Of a DNA stretch of 64,000 nucleotides, positions 44,480 to 54,875 are shown one piece after another. The translations under genes and the position numbers were made by a program. This DNA comes from Hetaerina americana (taxonomy: Eukaryota; Arthropoda; Insecta; Odonata; Calopterygidae), in assembly GCA_022747635.1 (NCBI GenBank), contig JAKTNV010000166.1, positions 370,186 to 434,185 of the forward strand, given 5' to 3'. Every line of letters starts with the position of its first letter. Position 1 is the stretch's first letter. The notes beneath the pieces are model-generated. The model ran no database searches and was not told the origin of the DNA. It saw only the letters and a program-made list of their open reading frames with translations.

Positions 44480-45790
44480 AATTAATGCGCACGGTTCCCC
44501 AGGATCTGGTGCTGATTCTAATCATAATTAAATACCAATGAAGTGTGACGTCATATCGAAAAGAATAAATCGGTGAAAGCGGTCGAGGACATAGAATGTC
44601 GACCAATTGATCGGGACGATAGGGGAGGAGTTCACGGAAGCAGATGGAAAAATTAAGAGGGAGGATGAGGAGACTGGTCCATTGGAAGAAGAATGGGAAG
44701 AAATAAAAAAGAAGGAGACGCAGAGCAGCGAAATGCCACAAGCGAAACTATGGGAACATGTGAGAGAAAAACGTAATGGAAGCCATGCGTTGCGGACGAT
44801 TTGAGAAGGGAGGGAGGAGAAAGAAGGAAATGGAAGAAGCACCGTAAGAGGGAAATTCCGCGAGGATATTGTCTGGAAGATGACTGACTGACGCAGGAAA
44901 GATTGGAGAGAGAGGAGGAGGAGGAGGGAATATGGGGAGGAAGTATATCGAAAAGACATTTGGCCATTGGCGTTGAGAGAGAAGGGCGTCGCACTGTGTG
45001 TGTGTGACCCCTTGGCGCGTTTACTTTCGGCTGTCGGTCGCCTCCAGTATTAACCACTATGTACTGGCATCTACGAATAAGGAAGGAATTTGGCCAGAAG
45101 ACAGCGTGAGATGAGCGTTGGTTCTCATTCCAAAAAAAGGGAGGATTCATGTGAGAAACAGAGAACAAGTTTGATATCCCGCGCAGCTTGAGTGATCCTC
45201 AGGATCATCAACTAAGGGATGGAGAGCAGGGTGAGAGATTACTCAGGGGATGATCACGTTTGGGTTCAGGAAGGGGAGAGGTACGCGTGAGGCCATAGAG
45301 GTCACTAACAGAGGGAGCCGCCATAGAGGCCAGAGCAAGAGGAGATTTTCGCCAACGTATCTCGGAAGTGATTAGAACCAAAGTGGTCACACTTATAGGG
45401 ATTTAAGAAGAGGAATTCTTTCAGACAAATATACTTTCACAAAGAGGAAGAAATTGATGATAGAGACGTCGCATAAAGATACTAAGAAAATATTTATTAA
45501 AACTTTAACGTGAAATGTTTTCTGCAACGCAGAAACCTGGCGGTTGAACCGATATAACATGCAACAGTGCATTACAGGTATTTGGGACGCGACGGTCCCA
45601 AAAACCTGCAATGCATCCCCTACGGAGACGGTTAAGTGGGCGAAATGGAAAATAAAGGAAGCACTCGTAATTATGAGGGAAGGGTGAGGAGTTAATGGAG
45701 AAATCATAGGGTGAATGGACGGCATTTTGATACGGCGAAGGAGTGCAGAGTACTGCGATGCGAGGGAGAGGGAGGGAAGGGATGCTGGAC
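44480..45790 (+). pseudogene. RTE-like LINE, ancient copy
   Basis: Segments align collinearly with the near-intact copy: 44490-44570 with 55980-56060 (end of endonuclease); 45085-45300 with 56823-57050 (GGAATTTGGCCAGAAGACAG and GGATGATCACGTTTGGGTTC); 45395-45500 with 57657-57760; and 45640-45790 with the 3' end. The frames are destroyed and deletions remove the FADD region. It is far more diverged than the other copies, so this family has been active over a long time. Confidence 0.75.
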
Positions 45791-46400
45791 GTATTTAAGT
45801 GAGATAGGACGCGAGCGGAATTTTCATTTTCATTTGATGTGGAGTTTTAGGTTGTGACTGGTTGGACGGAGCTCAGATTTGCAGCGATGCTCGTTCTTGT
45901 GCCCGACTTTAGAAGGTAGACTCCCACTGTAATGACTGAAATTTTGAGTGAACTGCTATACAGTAGCGGCTAAACGACAAGTCACAAAAGAAAACAGCAA
46001 ACATTGGAGTAATTTAAGGCCGAGTGCGGACTGTCAATTGCCTGAGCTTGCGACGGGGAGAGGAAGCCCCGTCGTCCGCAGTTACGCCGCCGCAGTGCAG
46101 TCGCGCGCGCGTCGTCACTCGCTCCGAAGCAGGCCTGTCTAGGACATTAGACTATTCCTTCGAGCTTAGACTACAGACTACCAGAATATTATTCACCATT
46201 CACCGTCAGAATCAATTTATCAACAAAGGCTATGACACTACATATCGCTAAGCTATACATTATTTCGGTTAACTAAAAAAGTTCGGTAATTTAATAAAGA
46301 TTTTATATCCATCATAAATGAAATTCATTTTTAGTTGCGCTTCAAAATCGTACTGAGATTCAATAAAAGTAGCAAGCTCACAACTGACTCGAACTCGCAA

Positions 46401-47432
46401 ATGCCTTTGCCCATGTGCATGTTATCCGAGACACCAACAGAACGTTCCGCACTACGCGAACCCATTGCGGTTAGCGAGTTGTTTCATGTCGTTGGTAGTG
46501 AACGGACGTCTCTCTGCTCTCTCGACATGCCGTCAAACTGTGGGAAATGTGGTCACATAGTAAAGCGCGTCAAAGGCAATGTTTCCTGTGGTGATTGCCG
46601 TGAACGGCACCATCTTGCTGGCTCTTCGATGACGGAGGAAGACCTACGAACCCTGGAGGACCTGCAACGGCCATGGCACTGTGTCTCGTGTCTTGAGAGG
46701 AAACGTTCCATCGGAAGTGATACCACCCCTATTAAGAGCAATGGCAACCTTGCTGGTGAAGAACCCGCAGCCGCTACACTGAATGAAATCCTGACTCGAA
46801 TCAAGTGCCTCCAGGACGAGCAAGGTGAGATCAAAAAGTCCCTTCTGTGGTGTCACGAGACAATGAGTGAGTTGAATAAGTCCATTAGCAACGTCAACAG
46901 TGCAATGGCAAGCCTTGGTGAAAAACTCGAGAAAACAATTGGTGATTTGTGTCAGTTGCAGAAACCGGTGTCAGAACTAGAACAATACACCCACCAATTA
47001 GAGCAAGAAACCAAGAGAACTGTAGTTGAGATCCAGGGGGTTCCAATCAAAGAAGGTGAAATACTTAGTACTATCATCCATCAGATAGGCCTGGCAATAG
47101 GAGTTCAAGTGGATACATCGGACATCGACTACGTCCATCGCGTGAAAACTCGTAGTGACTCAGATCGGCCCCCCATCATTATGCTTCGATTTAAGAGGCA
47201 AGGAATGGTCAGCGAGTTCCTCAGCCGGCGGAGAGTCAAACGCGACCTTAGTACACGCGACATTGGGTTTAAAAACGTCCCAAATAAGACGAAATACATA
47301 AACGAGGCCCTCACATAGTTCAATAGGAAACTTTACGCTAAAGCCAGGGAACTCAAAAGAGCAGGAATATTCAAATATCTTTGGATACGAGGAGGAAGGA
47401 TTTACACGAGAATAAGTGACGGGGGGGAATGA
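46401..47432 (+). pseudogene. LINE ORF1 protein with PHD-type zinc finger
   Basis: From ATG at 46401 (MPLPMCMLSETPTERSALRE). A Cys/His cluster CGKCGHIVKRVKGNVSCGDC, then RERHH, then WHCVSC at residues about 46-95 fits a PHD-type C4HC3 finger. A coiled-coil-like stretch follows (LNEILTRIKCLQDEQGEIKK to KPVSELEQYTHQLEQE), then an RRM-like or L1-ORF1-like domain (VVEIQGVPIKEGE, DYVHRVKTRSDSDRPPII, RDIGFKNVPNKTKYINEALT). TAG at 47316-47318 interrupts it. The same frame continues (FNRKLYAKARELKRAGIFKY) to TGA at 47430-47432, the likely original end. ORF1 proteins bind the LINE RNA. Confidence 0.85.
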
Positions 47433-47433
47433 A

Positions 47434-50339
47434 GTGTGATTACCTGTTTCGAAGATCTCAGTAATTTCACATAAATGCTTAACTCCACAGAAATGTTAAA
47501 AAAGTGCCATATGAACGCAGAGTCATTATTCAGACACAATTTGATGAGTTCCAGGACTACTTTTCTGCTCCAAATTATCATATCGTTGCTGTTTCTGAAA
47601 GTTGGCTTAACGAAACATCCCCTCGGAATCCGTCCAACTAAGTAATTACAACATTCTGCGAAATGACAGGCCAGGAAGAGTTGGTGGTGGTGTTTGTGTG
47701 TACTTGCACGAGAGCTTATCATTTAAATTATTTTTAAAGTCTGATGGCTCCCCCTTCAGGCCAGAATATATGTTCATTGAAATAGCTGGAAAGGAAGGTA
47801 AAATATTGTTTTGTGTCGTGTACAGACCCCCCAAAACGGGATATATGTCTGAAGACTTTGAGCCTTCTATGATCCATATTCTTCCTAGCTACAAAGGTGT
47901 GATTCTGTGTGGTGACTTCAACATTGACATCATGAAGAAAACGCACAATAGCACCTATCTCAGTGACCTACTATTTAGTGGTAACCTATTCATCATTCCC
48001 TACCAGCCCACCCATAATCTTGTGAATAGCAGTACCCTCCTAGACCTCTTTATTGTCGACGACATGTCCAAGGTTGAAGAGTATGGACAGCTAGCTCCCT
48101 GTCTCTTTTTTGTCTGAACACGACCTAGTTTTCATTAAATATAGATTTAAACTGCAACCTTATAAACCTAATTATGTGTGTTTTCGTGATTTCAAGAAAT
48201 TTGATTAGTCCAAATTTGCAGCAGTCTCACTTGGAACTAACCTAAGTGAAATTTCAACACTAATCTGGTGGATGAAAACATTAATATCTTCAATACAATA
48301 CTCATGCAAATTTTTGATACACATGCGCCAAAAAAGGTATTCAGCCAAAACGCCGTCCAGCTCCATGGTTAACCTCCGCAATTAGGAACTTCATGGCGGT
48401 TAGGGATCGTCTTCGCCGTAATTTCAGAAGAACTCAACTCCCGAACCTTCACGCACAATACCAAGTTGCTCGAAATCAAGTGCAGCGCCGAATCCGTACC
48501 GCTGTACAAAAATACTATGCTTCGTGCTTTTCTGATAAATGGGACATAAAGTCCACTTGGCAGGAGCTGAGGCGCCTCGGACTTGGAAAGCCTAGACGTC
48601 CCCCATTCAAAATGAACTTAGCTACTTTCTCACGTCTGCTTTCAAGGATGAAAATTATGTCGAGGAAGGTAACCATTCTACTCAAACCCAAAGTAATCTC
48701 ACTTCATTACATCATGCATTATTCTCCGACTTTGACGATGGAAGGCTTTATTTCCCCCACTTTACACCCGAAATGCTGATAGCACAAGTGAAAAATTTAT
48801 AATAAAATCCAACATGCGTCGATGGAATCAGTGCAAGAATGCTAAATGTTATTCTCCCAGTCTATGATACTAGCCTATGATATGATATTCTAACGCCTAT
48901 GATACTAGACATCTATAACTGTTCACTCAATTACTCTATATTTTCTACCTTGTGGAAACCTGCCCTAACTCGACCGATGGTAAAAATAACAACTCCGAAA
49001 GAGATGTCTGACTTCCGACCTATTGCACTTCTTTGTTCTATTTCCAAACCTCTCCAGCGATTCGTTCATACGGTTACAGCGGAGCACCTTACGCGGCACA
49101 ATTTCTTCCATGAGTATCAGTCGGGCTTTCGTAAGCTCTATACCCCTCAGTCGGCTTTGATAAAGGTAACTGATGATATACGCAGATCCATAGACGCAAA
49201 AAAGGTAACAGTTTTAGTCCAATTCGATTTGAGCAAGGCTTTTGATTCAGTAGACCACGGCATACTACTGGAACGTATGAGCAAACTCAAGTTCTCTTAC
49301 TCTGTCCTTCGCTGGTTTCGCTCCTACCTGTCTAATCGTCAGCAAGCTGTTAAAGATGAAGATGGGAATGAATCTGTTTTCCAAAACGTCCTATGTGGAG
49401 TTCCACAGGGGTCAACTCTCGGACCTTTACTATTTACTATTTTTATAAAAGAACTAGCTACCATAATAACTTATTGTAAACATCACTTTTATGCTGACGA
49501 TCTACAGATATATCTTGAGTCCTACCCCTCTGAATTTAACCATGCCATTGACCTGGTCAACAAGGATATCCAACTCATCTGTGAATGGCTGACTGAAAAT
49601 CGGCTAAATCGAAATCCCAAAAAGACCAAGTCGATTATCTTTGGAATCACCGCCAATGTACACATGCTGCTCGCAAGTGATCTCCCTAAATAAGTTTTTA
49701 AATATTCAAATTGACTACTCAAATACAGTGAAAAGCCACAGGAGTTTATCTAAGCAGCACCTTAACCTGGCGAGAGCAAGTAAATGCCATTTCCAATAAA
49801 GTTCACAAAACTCTTTACACAATGAAGCATTTCAGACACCTAATCCCTATAACGTTACGCCAGAAGCTTGTTCAAACGTTAGTGTTACCACATCTCGACT
49901 ATTGCTCAGTTGTCTACGCTGATGTGAACAAGGAGCTAAGTACAAGATTACAAAGGCTCCAAAATTCTTGTCTACGATTCATCCTTAACGTACGTTATAA
50001 TGAACGTGTAACTCCTCACTATAAAATGTTGAATTGGCTAAAACTCGGACAGAGGGCAATGCTTCAAAAGGCCTCACAATTATTTTAAGTTCTGAATTCT
50101 AAAACCCCTTCATATTTATATGAAAATTTTATATTCAATTCACTTTCGACAAAGAGACCAAACCGCATTACAAAAACATTCCATCATCCCAAATACCGCA
50201 CGGCTATACATGAAAAGTCATTCAGTATTTCATCCTGTAAGCTATGGAACTACTTGCCTAATAAAAAAGTAAAATTATCCAGGAACACATCCCAATTCAA
50301 CAGGAACATGTTTGAATATCTGTCGACCACACTACCAAA
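47434..50339 (+). pseudogene. LINE ORF2: endonuclease and reverse transcriptase
   Basis: The endonuclease reads HIVAVSESWLNETSPRNPSN, then RPGRVGGGVCVYLHESLSFK, FCVVYRPPKTGYM, VILCGDFNIDIM and FLSEHDLVFI, over several frames. The reverse transcriptase at 48899-49693 is open: PMVKITTPKEMSDFRPIALL, FDLSKAFDSVDHGILLERMS, GVPQGSTLGPLLFTIFIKEL and HFYADDLQIYLES with an intact YADD box. The C-terminal part has MKHFRHLIPITLRQKLVQTL and LVLPHLDYCSVVYADV, then NELWNYLP-like SCKLWNYLPNKK. Frameshifts at about 47550, 48110, 48790 and 49700 inactivate it. Confidence 0.9.
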
Positions 50340-50593
50340 TTGACCTTATTACTGTTCTATCAGGCTAAATATTTAACTATAGTTCTTTGTATTTGTATGT
50401 ATGTATCGTACTATATGTTTCGTTCAACTGATGTTAAATTGTGTTTTTTGACTGGTTTAATTACCTTATTCTATGCATTATGTAAACTTGTTTCACTCCA
50501 TAGGTTTCAAAACCTCATGCAACATGTATTCTGCTCCAAGGGCCTTTCCTCCCAGAGCAATAAAAAATTGTTTATTATTTATTATTATTATTG

Positions 50594-51054
50594 CGGAATT
50601 CCATTCTGGAAACAGGCATGAGAAACAGGAGCAGCCTTTGGAAAAGATCCTCATTTACCTCTCCTCACGACATTTTCCCCGAAAGCTGCTCTCGGAACAT
50701 TTTTACATCGTTGTCAATCGATGATCCTAGGGTCTCTTCGGGCAATCGGCCAATTGGCATAAATGCCGGCCTCACATTAGACGCTCCACGAGCTGACACC
50801 TGGCGAACGGCCGGTGTCAATGGCGCAAAACACCACGAGGCATTCTTTTTAAATGAAGAGCTTCGTTGAGGCGTGAAATCAGCGTTCATTCATCGTCAGC
50901 CCCCTCGAGGCCGTCGCTTACGAAACGAATGGAAACCCTCCAAGTCCATCAACCAAGGGGATCCCAAAATTGGAAAATGAAAAACAAAAGTATTTGACGG
51001 GCGGAATTTTTCCCGTCGCCTGAGTGAAACGCATTCAAATCCAAATCGACGTCG

Positions 51055-51058
<4 letters not shown>
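50594..51058. other. Unassigned spacer
   Basis: No gene or repeat recognised between the LINE 3' end and the TA tract. Confidence 0.4.
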
Positions 51059-51132
<74 letters not shown>

Positions 51133-51227
51133 TATATATATACATAATATATAAAAATATATATTATATATATATACATAATATATAAAAATATATATTA
51201 TATATATATACATAATACATATAAATA

Positions 51228-51267
<40 letters not shown>
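51059..51267. repeat. Long (TA)n tract with higher-order repeats
   Basis: A TA run, then about four units of ATATATACATAATATATAAA-like sequence (about 51135-51232), then another TA run ending at a SINE2 3' end. Confidence 0.95.
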
Positions 51268-51269
<2 letters not shown>

Positions 51270-51537
51270 ACAGTAATCAACCCGAAGGTCGGTTTAGTAG
51301 GTGATGGTAGAGCTCACCCAGTACTAAGCCCTATACGGCGTGTGAAAATTCACACATCAGGGTAGGGGGGCCAGTTCCTTTCCCTGTGCCGATTATGGTT
51401 TCCCAGGAAGACCTGGTACCCGAAAATCACTTCAACTTGGGTGGAGCTGCAGGTGCCCAGAGTGCATTGCCCGGGAATCGAACCCGGGACCCTCCGGTCA
51501 GCAGTTCAACGCTCTACCCACTGGAATACCGCGACCC

Positions 51538-51538
<1 letters not shown>
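51268..51538 (-). mobile_element. SINE2, full-length copy flanked by (TA)n
   Basis: The minus-strand head at 51466-51538 has A box TATTCCAGTGGGTAGAGCG and B box GGTTCGATTCCCGGGC. The body of about 195 bp ends GGGTTGATTACTGTGTTTA, then (TA)n. The copy is about 95 percent identical by eye to the one at 58489. TA tracts lie on both sides. Confidence 0.93.

Positions 51539-51583
<45 letters not shown>
51539..51583. repeat. (TA)n beside the SINE2 head
   Basis: A TA run directly at the SINE2 5' end, suggesting insertion into an existing TA array. Confidence 0.95.
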
Positions 51584-51586
<3 letters not shown>

Positions 51587-51626
51587 TCTTCGAAATGGAA
51601 CGCTCTTCGGCGACGCACAAATATAT

Positions 51627-51753
51627 AAAAACGCAGATGTAGATTTTTAGAATAGAGACACAAAGAAAGGACACTCACAATTTGTTATTTGACGTCAAAT
51701 AAATTGTGAGTGTCCTTTCTTTGTGTCTCTATATTCTAAAAATCTACATCTGT

Positions 51754-51759
<6 letters not shown>
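51627..51759. repeat. Palindrome of two Penelope-type tails (copy g)
   Basis: The centre is GACGTC at 51691-51696. The arms are about 65 bp with few differences. The right arm reads TTGTGAGTGTCCTTTCTTTG, then TGTCTCTATATTCTAAAAAT and CTACATCTGTGTTTA, followed by (TA)n. The arms contain the conserved tail of the Penelope module but stop before the hammerhead-like core. Confidence 0.9.

Positions 51760-51810
<51 letters not shown>
51760..51810. repeat. (TA)n microsatellite
   Basis: A pure TA run after the palindrome. Confidence 0.96.
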
Positions 51811-51812
<2 letters not shown>

Positions 51813-52589
51813 CACATCTTCACATCGACGTCAAATTATACATGCATCTTCATACAGGCAAAGACACCAAAATGAGGAACCGCAAGCAAGAGAGAACAGA
51901 ATTACGAGTGGCACTTGGCAATCGGTGGCCTCTCAACCGGAGGGCTCCGCCGCGCTGTCTCACTCCTCGCGCCTGAGACGATGGCGGAACTACAGACGGA
52001 TTCCTCCTTTCCCCGCCGGCACGACTGAAGCAATATCGGGTGGTTTGGTGGCCATCATTAACATCAGACTGATTCGCTACCATCGAGTGGCGACATTGTC
52101 TGATCCATGAGGAAGCGGGAGGCATTTTGGGGAAATTCTCCTCGTATCTCAATGCGGCCCCCACGGTTTAACTGGCTCGCCTGTGCCGGCAGCAATTATC
52201 TGCAATTTGCACACTGCCAGTGCCATCCATCCCACACCATCTTCGTCTCTGGCACAACGGATGTGCGGGGGAGAGAGGGGGGGAAAGAGGGAGGGAGAGA
52301 GAGAGCAGGGGGGGGGGGAGGGGGCGATTGGTCATCGGGGCAAGAGACAAGGCAGGAGGCCCGCGCGCATTCTTTCGGTCAGTCGGTGTCCGGTCACGTT
52401 CTCTTTGCCGCCCTTCCGCGGGCCGTGGAGTGTGGCGGTGGCGGAGAAATAGAATGCGTGAACGACTGAGGCGCCGATAGGAGAAAGATGGTCAATCGGA
52501 GTTCCCCGAGGATGTGCCGGCAAATATTCCCCAGAAATATGTTGACCAGCCAGTGGCGGCGGAAATAACTCATTCAAATACTTACAAAG
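51811..52589. other. Unassigned GC-rich island
   Basis: 51890-52470 is GC-rich with (GA)n/G-rich sequence at about 52266-52325. No gene recognised. Confidence 0.45.
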
Positions 52590-53290
52590 GATGCGAGAAA
52601 GAAGCAAAGATGAGAAAAGGAGAAAGACAAGGATGTCCACTTTCGACATTTCTTTTTGGCGCCTATATTGAAGAGGCTACAGAGACAATGAAGGAGAAGA
52701 CTACATAATGTTGTAGGGATAAGGGGAAGAAAGAAACACTGCAATAGGCATGCAGATGACATTGTGACCCTGGCGGCAGAGTCAGCCAAAGATATGAATA
52801 GAATGCTCAAAACCTTTTCCACTATTATGAAAAAATGGAAACTAAAAATAAATGTTAAGAAAATCGCAGCTATGACAGTTTCTAGAAACAGGACAGAACC
52901 CCCTGTAAATGTAATGATAGGGAAATCAAGGATTAGCCAAGTAGAACAGTTCTCCTATCTTGGGAGTGTAAAATTACAAGAGACAATGATGCACGCCCGC
53001 ACTGAATAGAAGTAGGCATTACAAAAATAAAATCAATTTTTTTAGGAAACAAACACTTGGGAAACTGGAAAATATTTCCATAAAACGTTAATTGGAGTAA
53101 GTTGTCATATGGAAGTAAAAATTGGACATTAGGAAAGATGAAGGACTCTCGATAGGAAGCAAAATAAATGTGAATTCGGAAAATAAATTGAACTTGTAAA
53201 ACTCTCCCCGAAGAAGAAGCATTAATAAGACAGTTATAATTGAAAAAATAACCGTAGAAATGAAGAGTACGGGATTTGATGAGAGAGACT
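52590..53290 (+). pseudogene. Non-LTR reverse transcriptase fragment, third family
   Basis: Reads RKGERQGCPLSTFLFGAYIE, then after a shift MHADDIVTLAAESAKDMNRM, LKINVKKIAAMTVSRNRTEP and QVEQFSYLGSV. RQGCPLSPxLFNxYIE and the xADD box (here HADD) followed by QVxxFxYLGS are typical of RTE-like LINE reverse transcriptases, but the sequence differs from the RTE family of the copy at 54872. It is a separate, old family. Decayed C-terminal pieces extend to about 53290. Confidence 0.8.
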
Positions 53291-53480
53291 AAGCTGTGGG
53301 CGGCCCCTGGTTCAGCATGCACATATGATACAACCGGTCTTCATCAACGAGTTCCACGAAGCCGTGGAGGTCTGATTTAACGCGAGGTAACACAATGCCA
53401 TTATTTCACATATGCATCCTTCGGAAAGGATTTCCAGCATGATAACATCTTCTATTGACATAGATAGATATACTACATAG
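53291..53480. other. Unassigned spacer
   Basis: No feature recognised. Confidence 0.4.
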
Positions 53481-53481
53481 A

Positions 53482-53596
53482 GACCTCGATATATATATAT
53501 ATACATATATGTATATATATACAGATATATACCCTACATATATGTATGTATACTATATATACATATATATACATACATATACATATATTTATATAT
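53482..53596. repeat. Impure TA/TACA microsatellite
   Basis: Mixed TATA, TACA and TATG units leading into a SINE2 body. Confidence 0.9.
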
Positions 53597-53753
53597 AGCT
53601 ATGTGATTTTTCGGGTACCAGGTCTTCCTAGGAAACCATAACCGGCACAGGAACTGGCCCTGATGTGTGATTTTCACACGCCATCGGGCTTAGTACTGAG
53701 TGACCTCTACCATCACCTACCAAACCGACCTTCGGTTTGATTACTGTGTTTAT
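53597..53753 (+). mobile_element. SINE2 3' part
   Basis: AGCTATGTGATTTTTCGGGT through AACCGGCACAGGAACTGGCC to TTGATTACTGTGTTTA matches the last 155 bp of SINE2. The tRNA head is missing, as expected for 5' truncation. TA-rich DNA follows. Confidence 0.9.
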
Positions 53754-53810
53754 GGTTTTATGGTTATATATATGTATATATATATACATATATTATATAT
53801 TGTTTTTATG

Positions 53811-53862
<52 letters not shown>

Positions 53863-53869
53863 TGTTAAT
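53754..53869. repeat. (TA)n tract
   Basis: TATG and TACA units, then a pure TA run to about 53861, between a SINE2 tail and an inverted RTE 5' end. Confidence 0.93.
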
Positions 53870-54165
53870 CATGTTAATCTTGGGAATGACAATTGAGGTG
53901 GTTTCCCGTTGCCTTCCTCAATAGTGTTTTTAACGTGACACCATCACTTACTGGCCGCCCCACTGGGGTCACACGCCATTGCAGCCCCGCCTCACTGAGG
54001 AACAGACGCTGCGTGGACTACCTTTCGTCTGGCTCCTAACCTTCGACCTATCTGGCATGGGTGACCCTACCAGGAGCATTATATATTACTCCCGCCAGCA
54101 CAGCTCTAGGGGTCATCGGAACGCACAAGCCCTTCCACCACGTCAAGGTTGTAGTCCGGGGAGGG
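53870..54165 (-). mobile_element. RTE-like LINE 5' leader, inverted
   Basis: This is the reverse complement of the first 290 bases of the RTE element (54872-55162), ending at 54165 with the complement of the 5' terminus (CCGGGGAGGG). It joins directly to a forward 3' segment at 54166. The inner end of the inverted piece being the exact 5' terminus fits twin priming, in which a second primer copies the RNA up to its 5' end. Confidence 0.9.
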
Positions 54166-54806
54166 GAACATGACGTAGAGGAAGATAGCTTCGGTCCAAG
54201 CAGTAGTGTTTTGGACCACCACGGTCAAAGTAGTAGGGACGTAAGGAGAAGAATTGCGCTAGGCAAAGAGGCTTTCACAAGGAGAAGGGAGTTGATGACA
54301 GGGACGTTGAGTAAGGATGTTAAGAAAAGACTCGTAAAACCTTTGATATGGAGTGTAGCTATGTACGGCGCGGAATCGTGGTCATTGAAGCAGGAGGATA
54401 GACGTAGACTGGAGGCTTTTGAAATGTGGGAGTGGAGAAGAATGGAGAAGGTGAAATGGACCGAGAAGAAAACAAACGAGGAAGTACTTGGTATGGTGGG
54501 CGAAGAGAGGCATTCGTTGGGAGAAATCCTATAGAGGCAGGAAAAGTGGATGAAGGGGGTATTGGCCGGCAGTGGGATGTTGAAGACTGTAACAGAGGGG
54601 AGAATGTTAGGCAAACGAGGAAAGGGAAGGAACACGATAGGGATGTTGGACGGGATGAAGGGAGGAAGAGAATACTCAGAGATGAAGAGGGACCTGATAT
54701 AGAGTTGGATGATGGATTTTGTGTTTTGTTGGGGGTAATAAAATGTTTGTTTGGTAGTTGTGTCCATCCAAAAACCTACCTTCACCGGTAGATTACCTTA
54801 AAAAAA
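54166..54806 (+). mobile_element. RTE-like LINE 3' segment with internal deletion
   Basis: Starts with GAACATGACGTAGAGGAAGA (matching about 56650-56686), jumps near 54204 to GTAGTGTTTTGGACC (about 57625), and then follows the C-terminal coding region and 3' end to CCGGTAGATTACCTT. It encodes RDVRRRIALGKEAFTRRREL, KDVKKRLVKPLIWSVAMYGA and FEMWEWRRMEKVKWTEKKTN. A stop at 54532 lies before the family's usual end. Here the codon equivalent to the TGA at 57854 is TGG, which gives the ancestral residue. Confidence 0.9.
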
Positions 54807-54809
54807 ATA

Positions 54810-54871
<62 letters not shown>
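54807..54871. repeat. (TA)n between two RTE copies
   Basis: A TA run joining one RTE 3' tail to the next RTE 5' terminus. Confidence 0.95.

Positions 54872-54875
<4 letters not shown>

Larger units (their letters stand above)
46045..50593 (+). mobile_element. LINE with PHD-finger ORF1 (CR1/L2 group)
   Basis: A nearly full-length LINE: a GC-rich leader from about 46045, ORF1 at 46401, ORF2 with endonuclease, reverse transcriptase and C-terminal tail to about 50340, then a 3' region ending at AATAAAAAATTG and a (TTA)n-type tail near 50570-50593. The left edge is uncertain. It differs in sequence from the CR1-like family seen in fragments elsewhere. Confidence 0.85.

Noticed and set aside
46401..47318. 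Host PHD-finger protein gene
   Set aside because: A LINE endonuclease and reverse transcriptase follow in the same orientation, and the coiled coil plus RRM-like region is typical of LINE ORF1.
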